NCBI GenBank assembly: GCA_022605955.1
Contig: JAKCOZ010000001.1
Span: 79,534,520-79,598,519 of the forward strand
Direction: 5' to 3'
Length of the DNA stretch: 64,000 nucleotides
DNA from: Rallus limicola
Taxonomy: Eukaryota > Chordata > Aves > Gruiformes > Rallidae
In this document: positions 25,801-36,216 of the stretch, piece after piece
Position numbering within the stretch: position 1 is the stretch's first letter
Layout: the number at the start of each line of letters is the position of its first letter
The notes under the pieces: generated by a model
Database searches by the model: none
What the model was told of the DNA's origin: nothing
What the model saw: only the letters and a program-made list of their open reading frames with translations
Position numbers and translations under genes: made by a program

Positions 25801-27420
25801 ATGCAGTAGGGCACGTAGACCTGTGCTCATAGCTGGCCAGGTCTGTACCAGCCCCAAGAGGACAAGCACTGCAGAGTGCCTGGGTGAGGCTAGGGAGTGG
25901 CAGCTCCAGGCTGCTCTTTCGCAGTCATCTTGTAGCCTCCCACCCAAGCCCATGAAAGGACTGTGAAGCAGGAGGAGGAAACCCAGCCATTCCCGCATCC
26001 TTCCCCCTGGATTGGGGTGGGCACGTGCCCGCGCTTGCTCAGGGAGGACATGCAGGTAGCTTACCTGCAGCATCCCCCTCCTCTGTTGATGGTGTATGGT
26101 TGCTTCTTTCATCACGTGCTCCTGCAGCAGGAAGCCATGAGCTGAAATCCCACTTCTCCTGTCAGTATTGTCTGTCTTCTTCAGGATGGCTTATTACAGG
26201 TGCAGCTCCGCTAATTAGTCAGGCTGGGAGGTTTGTCTGCACAGCACTGAAGAGTGAAACACGAGGCAGAGCTGGAGCAGTGCAGGCCAAGGGTGTCGGA
26301 GCAGTGCTGGGGAAGCTCAGAGGCTCTGACATGCTCCAGCTTGCAGCACACCCCGTTTCCTCAGTGCTCTGCTGTTCAGGTTGCCATTGATGTTGAAAAT
26401 GTTAAAAAAAAAAAAAAAAATCAAGCCTCCTTAATATTACTCCTTAAAAAAACCAACCCAAGGACCCCCACAAAACTCCAAACCAAACCAACTTGTTTCT
26501 AAGGTCAAGGTCTGTGGCCCTGAAGGCCAAAAATAACCTTAGCACAGACGGTATCGTGTAGAGGTGAGCTCTGTTGTTACATGCACAATTTCACTTCTAC
26601 CACCAGTTCCTTAACCAGAAATTATTTTCCTCATGTCACAGCTTCAGGCTCACATTCTCCTCTCAGCCTGCCTTTCCCAAAGCCTGCCTTTGCCTCTGCT
26701 CCCAGCGGCTGAACTGTCTCTCTGTGTGCCATATGCAACATTTTCCTGCTTCCGCTGTGCTCCCCCAAACTTCTCTTCTTCCTCCTTCCTTTCTTCTTGC
26801 CTTGCTGAGCCTCTGACTCCTGGTTGCTGTCTGTGGGAAGTATGAGCAAATTCTCTGCTGGTTGTGCAGAAAGCCTTCAGCTCGGTTACCGAATGGATTT
26901 CTGTTGACACCAACTGACCCACAAAGCAGCCACATTTCTTTCTTGGGACAGGAAAAGCAGGCAGGTGCCAGGGTGTAGTCTGGGGTATGAAATAGAAGAG
27001 CTTCAATGAACAATCCAGAACTTTCTACAAGTCAACAGGGCTGCAGGGGTCGAAAGAGCAAGAACTTGATGTGAATTTTTAACGTCCCAGGGGGCAAGCT
27101 GGTGAGAGCAGCCTGGTAGCATGGCTGAAGCTGATCGCTAGCTAGGGCTCAGGGGCTCAGCCCGGGGTGCCTGAGGGGCACGAGCAGACAGACCACACTG
27201 CCCAGGTGTGCATTGACACACCTTTCTAACTAGCAAATGCTATCCAGACTAAAAGGGAAGTACCCTGGATTGTGGAGGTAGATCCACATTTGAGATAGTT
27301 CCCTGGAAACAAATTCTTCTGTTTAAGCTCTTCTGAAAGGACTCTTCTAGGAAACATTGAGATCAGTTGTAGAGATACAGGGTACCCTTTTTGCAAAAAA
27401 TATGTTTTCAGGTTCTAGAA
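25800..27420. other. Non-coding DNA with A17 run
   Basis: A poly(A) run of 17 nt sits at 26404-26420. Frames at 25714-26115 and 26650-27013 (minus) overlap other frames and have no recognisable domain. The 27107-27180 stretch is locally GC-rich but has few CpGs. Confidence 0.6.
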
Positions 27421-27423
27421 GTA

Positions 27424-27535
27424 AGTTGAGAGGACCTGCCTGCCTTTCCCTGCCACTCCCTGCCTCCTTTTCCTTTTCCTATTCCTATTCCACTTCCCTT
27501 CTCCTCCCTTCCCTTCTCCTCCCCTCTCCTTCCCA
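27424..27535 (+). repeat. Polypyrimidine tract, (TTCCT)n-like
   Basis: Degenerate TTCCT/CTCCC units give an almost pure C/T strand over about 70 nt (27465-27534). It produces a Gly/Lys/Glu-rich minus-strand frame (27408-27749) that is compositional. Mirror symmetry within the tract could support triplex DNA. Confidence 0.85.
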
Positions 27536-27539
27536 AAAT

Positions 27540-29150
27540 CTCAAGGCTCATTCTCCACATTGTTTGGTCATATTGCAGAGGAAGATGAAGGTAAAGTTGC
27601 TTTGTTGTCTTACATTCCTTACTTGAGGATAGACACCAGCACTGAAATGACTCGGTGTGTAATAGCTCTGGTTTGTGACTAAAGGCCAGATCAATGGAAC
27701 TGGATCTTCTCTGCCTTAGTCTTTGAAGCAAGAGAGCAAAATACTTCACCAGGCTGGCATGGCTGAATGGTTAGACTCAGGAGATGGAGTATTCATTTAT
27801 ACTTGGCTTACAAGACAACAGTAAATCCAGGCCAGGATATAGGTTTGTTGATTCAATGCCAGAGTTATATTGAACAAGTTTCACTGTATACCTGTAAAGT
27901 GTTTGTGACTGTAGTGGTATTGAACAGCAGAGAAGCAAAAGACATGCTCAAGACCTGACTGAATTCACCACAGAGCTCTTGTGTTATGTTTACTGTATGT
28001 TAAAATCTTCAAAGCTGTCCAATACAGTACTTTTTCTTGCGCTAATGCTCCTACTGAAGCTGATGAGAGCACAAGGTCCAGGCTATTGGACTGCAGGACT
28101 GAACATTTATCGAAACGCTGCATGTTTGTACTGAAGTGTGCATACTGTGTGGATAGTATGTGTTGAAAAATGCATGTGCACATGGTGCAGTGTAGCAGGG
28201 CTCGCCGGTGCACTGCATGGATGTATCCCTGTCTGCCCAGTCTAGCTGCACGTCTGTCTGGTGTCTCTCGTTGAACGCTGCCATTTTACTGTTCTACTCT
28301 TCTCTGCTGGGAAATGCAGCCTGCAAAGAATACAGCAGGTTTCAGATGAAGCTTTCTGAGCTGTTCACAAACACGAATGAATTAAACCTCTCAACTCCTC
28401 TGTGCAATCCGGGAGACATCCTCACCTCATTCTGAAAGGCAGCCACCTGTGGAAGGCAGCAGCTGTTTAATAGTGCATGGTAACATTTTACAACTGTTGG
28501 GTACAACAAGTGATGACAGAAAATATCCAGATTAAACTTGTGGGAATTAGGCCCAGAGAACATAATTGCTCAAATTAAAACGTGTGTAGTTGGAGCTAAC
28601 GCCTCTACAGTGTGCAAACTGGCACCGGTGCCTCACTGAACTCCTCTGCTTAGGGTTAAGTTAAGGCTGTGGAAATATTTTTTTCCCTTTCAGCTTCTAA
28701 ACCAAAACATTTGGAGATAGAAAAATGGACTTGTTGGAACCAAATTCCCTTTGTGTTGGTTCATTTGCCTCTTGTTCAGTTGCTCACCTTTTTCATATGG
28801 AGGGTCGGGGGGTGCAGAAAGATGGAAAACATCATTTCACTTGACACAAATTATTTTGCTTGGCCCAAAGCAAAACCTTTCGCAGTGGCAGCTCGTGAGA
28901 AAAGGCCAGGGGAGGCTAGCTTTGCAAAGCTACTCTTATTGCTGCAGATGTAAAAGGCAGTACCACCAGCAGTACACCACCTCCTAAGGGTATTCACCTT
29001 GCTGTCAGTGGCCTGAGCTGCCAATATCCTCCCGACCCAGAGTGCCCAAGCCCAGTGCTGCTAGCCTTGGGAGAGGTATAAGAATTAAAGTGCAAGGAAA
29101 TATTGTTACACCTGCGGGGGAGAAAGACAGAGTGACTCCTCCACAAAGCT
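27540..29150. other. Non-coding DNA, nothing firmly recognised
   Basis: At 27754-27785 a stretch 'GGCATGGCTGAATGGTTAGAC' resembles a tRNA A-box region. The rest of a tRNA (anticodon arm, T arm, B box) is not found, so no tRNA is called. No gene was recognised. Confidence 0.55.
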
Positions 29151-29159
29151 GGGAAAGGA

Positions 29160-30060
29160 GCGTGCCGTGGTTGAGCCCTTTAGCCAGTCCTACCTTTTTA
29201 AAGGAACATATATTTGGCTGAACTCAGCTCCTTGCTCAGTTGGCAATGAGAGTATTTGTCCAGCGTAGGCTTAAATTTCCACTTGTAATGGAACTGAATG
29301 GCTAATTTAGAAGGAAATCAAAGCAAAACTGAGTCATTACATCTCAGCATTGTTTTTCCCTGGTTTAACTTACCGTGTGGAACCATTTCAATAAACTGTA
29401 TTATCAGCCGAGATTTCTTTTCCCCTTCTTTTTGGTTGCTGCCCAAAAGCTAGGCAAAATGCATATCCAGTTTTATTTAAATTCACACTCTCTTGGTTAG
29501 AAATTCACAGTATTACTTTCTCCTCCGATGCCAGGCTCGCCGAGGCCTCCTTATGATGAAAGATCTTATTAGAGTTAGCGCTCTGCATCAAGGAGAGACA
29601 ATCAATTCCTTTTGGAGATTTAATTTTAATCATCCGGACTGGCTTCTGTCGCCCCATCTTCCATAAAACTTTCACCGTTCCCTAGTCCTTGGTATTAGTT
29701 TCTGTGGATGGCAGGCTTCAGAGCTTGTCCCGGTAATCGGAAACAGGAGGTTACATTAGTCCCAGGTTGTGTTGCACACAGCAATTCTATTTGCAGAGTC
29801 TGTTTGCTGCACGGTTAATGGCTGCTTCAAACAGCGCACAAGTAATTTCCAAATGACATATCTCCTCTCCGTCTGCAGCTATTTTAAACTTGGCTTGCCA
29901 CATGTGGTGTGGCCGTGACTCTGGGGGGAATAATTCCCCCCAAGCCCTCCCCCTTCCAGAGCCGATGCGCTGTTGCCCTGAGCTGAATGCTGAATATTGA
30001 ACTCTTTCAACAGATGAACTTCAGGCCAATTATTATTCAAAGAATAGTTTTAGTAGCTCA
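29160..30060. promoter_or_regulatory. Candidate conserved non-coding block
   Basis: This 0.9-kb AT-rich stretch has no transposon signature and no long open frame. It has many homeodomain-type motifs (for example TTTAATTTTAATC near 29620 and CAATTATTATT near 30027), and CpGs persist at places such as 29525-29545 and 29630-29650. It contains the 21-nt inverted repeat at 29922-29942. This combination is typical of developmental enhancers in gene deserts. Function and conservation are inferred, not shown. Confidence 0.45.
29922..29942. repeat. Perfect 21-nt inverted repeat with G6/C6 ends
   Basis: The left arm TGGGGGGAAT (29922-29931) and the right arm ATTCCCCCCA (29933-29942) are exact reverse complements around a central A. 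The site contains AATAATT at its centre. It could bind a dimeric protein or extrude as a hairpin. It sits inside the candidate regulatory block, and no transposon ends flank it. Confidence 0.95.
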
Positions 30061-31300
30061 TAAAACTAAACTAGCAACCCACCATTTCCAGATAATTTCT
30101 ACGCAGGAAAAAGAGACAACATTCATCCCATGAGCCACGGTGAAATTAGTCAAAAAGTTCTTGTGCTCAGGGAGAAATTCAGAGCAGGCACAAGGAGCAT
30201 TACCACACTGACTTCTGTGAAATTCTCTCCACTCCTGCTAGCAATGAGTTTTGTCCTTTAACCTGCAAACTTGGGGGCTCCTGGGAGATATGTGAGCATA
30301 ACGCAGAATACCCTGCACTCTCCCACTGCCACGCAACCTGAGCACATGTACCTCTGGTACCGCCGTTTTTCAGCAGCATGACTGATTTATATCATGGTGG
30401 GCTGGAGGGAATCAGACTCTTTTGCTTTGGCCATTCTCCAAATATGCCTTTTAGGAGCACTCTTCTTATTTGCATTCCTAACATTGACTTTAGTGTTGGG
30501 ACTCAGCATATCCACTCTTGGGGTTTTTTTGGCTCTAAAGCCAGATGTGACTTTGGGGTTGACCTTTTCTTCGAACATGATCCAACCAGAACTTCAGATC
30601 TAAATGGTAGCGCATGGTGTAGCTCTGAATTTCTAATTGTGGGCCCCCACCTACATCTTTATGCAGAGCTCATCATCATCTTCATTCTTTCCACTCGTCT
30701 ACTTAAGAGTGTCCTTGCTCCTACTATATGATAGATATATTGGGGCTGGGAGACTGTCTCAGCTAATGGAAATCGTTTGAATCTTTTCCTTTGGGCCGTT
30801 CCCCTGTAAATCTCCTTTCCTCGGGTTTAAAGCTGGGAACGCTTTCTGCTTCGTCCATCCACTTCTGCCTTTGAACCTCTTCCTCATTGCTTAGTCCATT
30901 CTTGTTCTCTGACGGATAATGGCTCTATCAGGCTGGCGTAGAGCAGTCTCCATGTTGGCATTATAAACCTAACTATTGGACTGACCTAATTCTCTGCTGT
31001 TTTGTTTTCGGTAGCCTTTATCAATAAAGGCTATTTTTATCACATTCAAAAGGAATCGCGCTGAGGTTATCGGGAGCCTGTAAGGAAGCAGCCGTGCACT
31101 GACAAGAGTCTTAAGGATGCTTGAATGAAAATACTCATCTTGATCAATGCCAAGACTTGATGATTGCCGAATTCATAGCTGCCACTCCACTCCTGTGTGC
31201 ACAGCACTGTAACAAATGAGTGGTAAAATAAAAAAATAAATGCGTAGGATTTAATAGCTGTCAAAAGAATCTCAGCCGGAGCGAGGTTTACCTGGAGAAA
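30060..31300. promoter_or_regulatory. Extension of candidate regulatory block
   Basis: Sequence character resembles the preceding block, with a small hairpin (AGTTTTA at 30046-30052 and TAAAACT at 30061-30067) at the junction. A 117-codon frame at 30378-30731 shows no domain I recognise. The part at about 30540-30670 could be an unclassified old repeat. The 30770-31300 portion again keeps CpGs and AT-rich motifs. It is less convincing than 29160-30060. Confidence 0.3.
31012..31033 (+). repeat. Perfect 9-bp stem, 4-nt loop hairpin
   Basis: TAGCCTTTA (31012-31020), the loop TCAA, and TAAAGGCTA (31025-31033) pair perfectly, and two flanking G-T wobbles could extend the stem. The right arm overlaps an AATAAA hexamer (31023-31028). 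No transcript evidence is visible, so it is recorded as a structural motif. Confidence 0.9.
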
Positions 31301-31599
31301 GGCTATTCATTAATCATGACCAGAAGAAGTAAAGGTCAGGAGCAGGCATAGCTCAGTGATAAGGCCATAGGCAGATGCAGACGGATCCAGCAGTAGCTTC
31401 TGCTTGGACAGGGTTTTTTTAGTTGTTACCAGCGTGAGTTTTTGCGTCATTGTTACGAGAGCCTGGGCAGTGACCGAAGTGTTTGTTTAAAGAGCTGGCT
31501 GGGTCAGTTGGTGACATCTTACACCTTGTATCTTTTATCGATGTTAACTTATTAAAGCTGGGCCTGTATTTCTGCAAGCATACCATCAGCTAGGAAATG

Positions 31600-31765
31600 C
31601 TTCCTTCTAGCTTTTAGGAGTATGGCATATCAGGAAGCAAGTACCTACCTGAGATGTGAGAGACGTGGTTCAGGTCCCATACTGCCAAGGTCAAAGCAGG
31701 GGTGCAGATTTGCCTTTCCCACACCCAGACAGGCATGAGAACCACCTCTCTGTCCTGAAGTTCTC
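31600..31765 (+). repeat. Possible ancient tRNA-like or foldback repeat
   Basis: 'ACCTGAGATGTGAGAGACGTGGTTCAGGTCCC' resembles an old amniote repeat containing a Pol III B-box-like 'GGTTCAAGTCC' preceded by 'CCTGGGATGTGGGAGACC'. The following 'GCAGATTTGCC..CCCACACCCAGACAGGCATGAGAACCA' looks like its imperfect inverted half. I recognise the pattern from reptile and bird DNA but cannot give a firm family name. Confidence 0.35.
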
Positions 31766-31769
31766 CTCT

Positions 31770-33825
31770 CTCTTTAGTCTCTTGTGGAGCTTCCTCAGAT
31801 ACTTGTCTTCTTCCGTGTGTGAAATAGTTATGAAACTTTAAGTTTTTTTGGACAGGTAGAGGACAGAAATGTTGGGGGTATGTTTCACTGGCTTTAGCAT
31901 TTCTTCCTGACCAGTTACTTACTAAAAAACAGAATCGATGAGTGATCATAAAAAGGAAGGCTCAGGGAAAGCAGCACAGCAGCCTTAGGCCAAGATTATC
32001 CCAAGAGCTCTTGGGAAATTGGACAGGTTTACAGCGGCGGGCAGCCGAAGCCCCAACCTCAGTGACATGATTGTTTTGTCAAGGCTGAAGGAAAGCGAGC
32101 TCAGAGGGAACAGTCACTCATTACGGAGTCGAGGCAGGGGGCCAGGCTGTGCCCCTGAGAAGGCAGAGAGACATGCACGGGCACACGGGCGGCACACACA
32201 TGCGTGCACACACCTGCCTTTGATGTTTCCTTCTATCTCTCTTTTGAAGTTCCTGAGTCCTGGAGCAATATCCTTAGGTTCTTTTTCCTTTTTATACTGA
32301 ACTGAAGGTTTTCAAGGCTTGGATTCTAGAAACAACAGATGAAAAAGATGTATTAGATCTTTATTAAATCTCGCTTCTCTTCTAAATTTGCTTTTAATTT
32401 GAGTTTTCTTTTAATAACAATAGATAGATCCTGTTGACAGTTTCCAAATGTTGATATTGGGTACAGTTTAAAAAAAATAATAAATCAAATCTTGAAAAAG
32501 ACAAAAGAATGAAACCCACATTTTTCTTTTTCCTTTCCTTCATCCGTTGCCACAGATGAAGCCTTTATAACCCGAGTGCATTTTGCTTCGCCATAGAGTA
32601 TGATATCTGTGTACTGTTTAGCAAATCTGCACAAATGCTTAGGGCAGCAAATGGAGATGGAAAATATGCACTGGGAACGGATGTAGCTGTGATGGGCCAT
32701 TGCACACTCCCCATACCCCATCACAGCTGTTCTTCCAGCAGCCTCTGTGCTTGGCAGTGGAGAGGACTTTTAAGGAGCAGTTTTAAGGAGTAACAACCCC
32801 CTTAGTCTGCATGCTCCTCAAAATCTGCCTCTGTGTATCAGTAAAATCCCGCACAGTTATCAGACCGCAGTCTGCTGATGAGCAACCGCTTGGGTTCTTT
32901 ACCTTCGGCTTTTATCTCCGGGAGTCTCTGGTTCAAGCCCATTATGTCAATCGAAACATTTGATTTTGAATTTGTTGAGCACCCCTACTTGGGCTGAGCT
33001 ACAATAAGGAAGCTGTGTCCTCCCATTGCTAGTGCCGAGTTCCCCAAAACTGCTACGGCCTGTGGGGCTTCCTCCTCCAGGTCTTCTACTCATGCTGGCC
33101 AAAGGATGGGGCGGTAAAGGTGTTGTACAAGCACGACCTTAAATGGGCCCGCTCGTTGTACATGTATTTCCCTCAGTCTGGAGAGAAAAATTATTGTACT
33201 TGTCCATGTTTACATCCCATTAGCTTTTCCCCTTCAACTCTGGTATCAGTCACACTCGATCCTTAGATTCTTGTTAGCAGAGCTGCTTCTCTTGTGGACT
33301 TGCTGGTGCTTTGCCTAAGGCAACACCAAATGATCTTTCAGCTCCCTCCATTCAGCTCTCATCCCCCTCCTTCCTCATCTTTTATTGAGCCCATCCCTGT
33401 GCACATTTCTCCTTTGTCAAAGCACCTTGATGCCTTAATGGAAACTCTGTCCCAACTAAGTCTAATGTGAACTCTGGTAAATACAGTTAAAAAAATTGAA
33501 GGTTAGAGCTTTATTATGGTTTGTTCAACATGCCAGAAATCTGCAGCAGCCCCATAGCTCACTTCATTCCTAACAGTGAGCCATTTTTAATCCTTAGCAT
33601 TATAAATGTTGTTCCCCCTCATGCAGCTTTCTCACTGAAGTCTAGAAAATGTAGTCACCTTCCCTCCATCTATTTAAAAAGTTTGTGTTGCAGAAGATCC
33701 AGAGTTGTAGCTGAGAACTCAAGATATGTCTCACCAGCTCACAATTTACCTAGCAAAGCTGGGTTTTGTGAGAATTGCCTGGTTGCATTTGGCAAGTTGT
33801 ATTATCCATCCAAGCCCTGCCTCCT
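31770..33825. other. Non-coding DNA, scattered CpG-rich patches
   Basis: About 32020-32200 has more CpGs than its surroundings and a short CA/CG alternating stretch near 32180-32215. No promoter signature accompanies it. At 32890-32935 a 'CTGGTTCAAGCCC' B-box-like motif occurs without a tRNA body. No gene was recognised. Confidence 0.55.
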
Positions 33826-33829
33826 CTGA

Positions 33830-33950
33830 TTTTGGAGCACAAGCCAGAGGGATTTGAGTCCGTCCAAGCCAGCCTAAGACTCCTAGCACTGAATGGTTGG
33901 ACTTGATGATCTTAAAAGTCTTTTCCAACCTTGTGATTCTGTGAAATTTC
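33830..33950 (+). mobile_element. CR1 3'-end fragment, forward
   Basis: The terminal CR1 signature is clear at 33880-33947: 'GAATGGTTGGACTTGATGATC', then 'TTAAAAGTCTTTTCCAACC' and 'TTGTGATTCTGTGAAAT'. The insertion is severely 5'-truncated and carries no coding capacity. The family ends in a short ATTCTATG-type octamer repeat. Here it is a single decayed copy. Confidence 0.8.
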
Positions 33951-34535
33951 TGTGGAATTATCGTTACTTGTTTAGAGAAAAAACTGATGGGGGAATAGGA
34001 CTGATGTGGTTGCAGCTAGATTTCCAGCTTGGTCCAACTTCTGTGGCTTCAGAGGCTGTGAGGATGGATTTTCAACTTTCTGCCAATCAGTGGAAGGGAA
34101 GGAGTGAAATAAGAATAAAGGAGAAGATGCATTTTGTCAGGAGAGGATTGTACTGTGCATAGACAACAGTTTCAGGCTGGTTGTCTTGTCTTCTAAATAG
34201 CTGTGCAAAATGCTGAGGATAATTTTGGCTATAGAAATGTGTGTGTAGGGGGGGTTGTTGTCTTTTTTTAGAATGATGTCTTTGAAAGGTTATACTCAGT
34301 TTAGAATAAGTCAGGGAAGCACAGACAGCGCACAAGCAGAGGCAGACAGCACAGAGAGCGAGTGAGAGCACACGTGAAGAGGGTGCAGAGGTCCTGATCT
34401 TTCTCTGCTGAACATGGTGCCAAAGAGGAGTGCAGAGAGACAGACGGGTGCCGCCACGTCAGAGACCCGCCAAGCGCTACGAGCCACAGCCCTGATGGGG
34501 AGAGAAGGCAGCGCAGCGTAGAGGAGGCTTCTGTA
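33950..34535. other. Non-coding DNA
   Basis: Frames at 34087-34371 and 34301-34540 (minus) arise in a purine-rich stretch at 34320-34510 that has several CpGs, including CACGTG-like and CACGTCA sites. It may be the flank of the adjoining candidate regulatory region. No gene was recognised. Confidence 0.55.
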
Positions 34536-34539
34536 TGCA

Positions 34540-34900
34540 TTGTTGGAAATGAAATATGTTTTTTCTTCCTCCTAACCCTTTTAAGCCTTTAATCTTAATC
34601 CTATTCATCATCATTAACTTCAGCAATTGGCCAAAATATTTAAATGAGGTGAAATGAAAAGATTTAAGAGTCTAGTGAAGCCTCATCAAACCACAGAAGA
34701 ATAATCTCCAAAGATTAAGCAAGCAGCGGTGACCCAACCTGTAAGGAACGAGAGGAGGAGGAGGGAGAGGGGGCTTCTGAGATGAAAAGAAGTTACCAAT
34801 TAGATTCTTTTACTAACAGTATTGAGTCTTTTTCCCTCCTCACAATAGCTAACTGCAGAAAAATTTACAGAAGATGAATTAAGAGTTTAAAGCCAGTAAG
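34540..34900. promoter_or_regulatory. Candidate conserved element with paired OTX/PITX-type sites
   Basis: TAATCT and TAATCC lie head to tail at 34590-34601; the second is the bicoid-type core bound by OTX/PITX homeodomains. Nearby are TCATTAAC, a CCAAT-like TTGGCC, AATATTTAAATGAGG and TGATGAGGCTTCA-type motifs on either strand. The block is AT-rich and repeat-free and ends at a poly(A) run. It is likely a constrained enhancer, but this is inferred only. Confidence 0.4.
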
Positions 34901-34904
34901 AGGC

Positions 34905-34922
34905 AAAAAAAAAAAAAAAAAA
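34905..34922 (+). repeat. Poly(A)18 tract
   Basis: An uninterrupted A18 run between two candidate regulatory blocks. No retroposed sequence precedes it. Confidence 0.95.
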
Positions 34923-35191
34923 GCAGGTAATATTTTAATCAGACTTAAATGAGTCTTTCAAAGAGACCGGGTAGCTCTCAGACCCGCATCTCTCCCCATT
35001 TCTGGGTGTAAAACAGGCTTTTAACTATCACTGCGCTGTGAAGTGCTTTGATGTTTACTCCACGCGGCCTGACTTCGGTGCCTGGCGCCATTTGCTGCTG
35101 GTGCGGGCGCGTGCTCGTGCCTGTGCGTGCGTGCCGCGCGTGCATTCCCCGGAGGCGCCCGTTGTGACTCGGTTTCAGTTACGCTTTAGTT

Positions 35192-35222
35192 AATGGGCAC
35201 TTAAAATAAAGTGGTGCCCATT
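35192..35222. repeat. Nested inverted repeats (9-bp outer, 5-bp inner)
   Basis: The outer arms are AATGGGCAC (35192-35200) and GTGCCCATT (35214-35222). Between and overlapping them, CACTT (35199-35203) pairs with AAGTG (35209-35213), so two alternative stems share bases. The arrangement would permit competing folds in RNA or dimeric protein binding in DNA. Confidence 0.9.
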
Positions 35223-35278
35223 TCGCTTTAATTTCGCGGAAGGGGTAAAGGCTGTTTCCTTTCCATTTCCAGATGAAA

Positions 35279-35297
35279 GGAGCGGCGCTGCCGCTCC
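35279..35297. repeat. GC-rich perfect 8-bp inverted repeat
   Basis: GGAGCGGC (35279-35286) pairs with GCCGCTCC (35290-35297) around GCT. Each arm contains a CpG. It marks the downstream edge of the CpG cluster. Confidence 0.9.
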
Positions 35298-35351
35298 GTA
35301 ACGAACCTCAAATGAATTGGAGAGCTGGTAAATTTAACGATCTCATCAGCA

Positions 35352-35359
35352 TATAAATA
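35352..35359 (+). promoter_or_regulatory. TATA-box-like motif
   Basis: TATAAATA matches the core TATA consensus exactly and lies about 50 bp downstream of a CpG-rich segment. A start site would be expected around 35380-35390. AT-rich DNA gives such matches by chance, and no transcript is visible, so confidence is low. Confidence 0.25.
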
Positions 35360-35444
35360 TATGTGTCTGTGTGTGCGGGTCTTTTATACACATGTACAGG
35401 CAGTTTGCGTCTGAAACTGGAACTTGAGTGAGGTGGGGTACCGT

Positions 35445-35545
35445 ATAGAATCATAGAATTGTAGGGGTTGGAAGGGACCTCGAGAGATCATCGTGTCCAA
35501 CCCCCCTGCCAAAGCAGCTCCCTAGGACAGGTAACTCAGATAACA
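35445..35545 (-). mobile_element. CR1 3'-end fragment, inverted
   Basis: The plus strand shows 'GAATCATAGAATTGTAGGGG', then 'TTGGAAGGGACCTCGAGAG', 'ATCATCGTGTCCAACCCCCC' and 'TGCCAAAGCAGCTCCCTAGG'. This is the reverse complement of the avian CR1 3' end. It is well preserved, so younger than the other CR1 copies here. It ends near 35545 and has no coding sequence. Confidence 0.92.
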
Positions 35546-36170
35546 GGTAACAGTTTTGACCGGTGAAAAGGGGCGGTGTGCGCTGGTGGCTGCCATGCAA
35601 CTGTTCTGCGTCCGGTCGGATGTCCTGGTCTGCACACCTGAATCCCCCTGCTACTGCCCCAGCAAAGAGCAAAGCTTCTGTAAGGTCTGATGTTCTTGCT
35701 AGCCCCACATGGGTTTCTTGGAGACTCTGGGACATTGTACAGGGGGACTGCTGTCAGGCTACTGAACCTGTGCTCTTTGGGACTCTTCAAAGTGGGGCAA
35801 AAGAGTTTCACTTTGTCGCTACATTTCTTTGCACAGTAGGTTGCACAAATCTGTAAAAAACAGCTTAGTTTTCAGGGGGCTGTATCTTGGTTCAGAAGAT
35901 GTATGGGTGCCCAAACTCTCCTCTACAGAGTTGTTGGTTCTGGGGAGCTCCAGCCCCAGGGAGATGTCATATCTGTGTGTGCTCTGCTACTTCCATTAGA
36001 TGGTTGGTTATTTTGTGTATGGCTGCTTGTGCAGTGACTCCTGATTTTTCTCCTCCACATCAATTGGGTTAATAACACCAAAAGCAAGACAGCTACAGCA
36101 TTGGAAAATACTGAGGGTCCTAGTAACTCCCTGTCTTACCCTTTCTGCTAGCTAGTTCCCTGTCTAGGGA

Positions 36171-36216
36171 GAGAGTGTAAACAGCGTAAGTTCTAAATCA
36201 GTGCAAGTTCTCTAAC
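36171..36216 (+). repeat. Diverged direct repeat, copy 1
   Basis: This 46-nt stretch aligns without gaps to 37148-37193 at 35 of 46 positions. Nine of the eleven differences are transitions, as expected for decay of a true duplicate or of two members of one family. Both copies contain AACAGCGTA and end in CTCT. The family is unknown to me. Confidence 0.6.

Larger units (their letters stand above)
35041..35300. promoter_or_regulatory. Short CpG-island-like region with inverted repeats
   Basis: By eye there are about 27 CpGs in 260 bp, twelve of them in the 61 bp at 35101-35161, whereas the rest of the window averages roughly one per 100 bp. Such retention implies protection from methylation, as at promoters or some developmental enhancers. 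Two perfect inverted repeats (35192-35222 and 35279-35297) lie in the downstream half, and a TATAAATA motif follows at 35352-35359. It could be the promoter of an unannotated non-coding RNA or a CpG-rich enhancer. No open frame with similarity starts downstream. Confidence 0.5.

Noticed and set aside
27754..27840. tRNA gene suggested by an A-box-like start
   Set aside because: No anticodon stem, T arm or B box follows at tRNA spacing.
31342..31420. tRNA-like 'CATAGCTCAGTGATAAGG' start
   Set aside because: Only the D-arm-like portion fits; no cloverleaf can be completed.
32890..32960. B-box-like CTGGTTCAAGCCC as a Pol III gene
   Set aside because: No matching A box or cloverleaf upstream; such 11-mers occur by chance and in old SINE debris.
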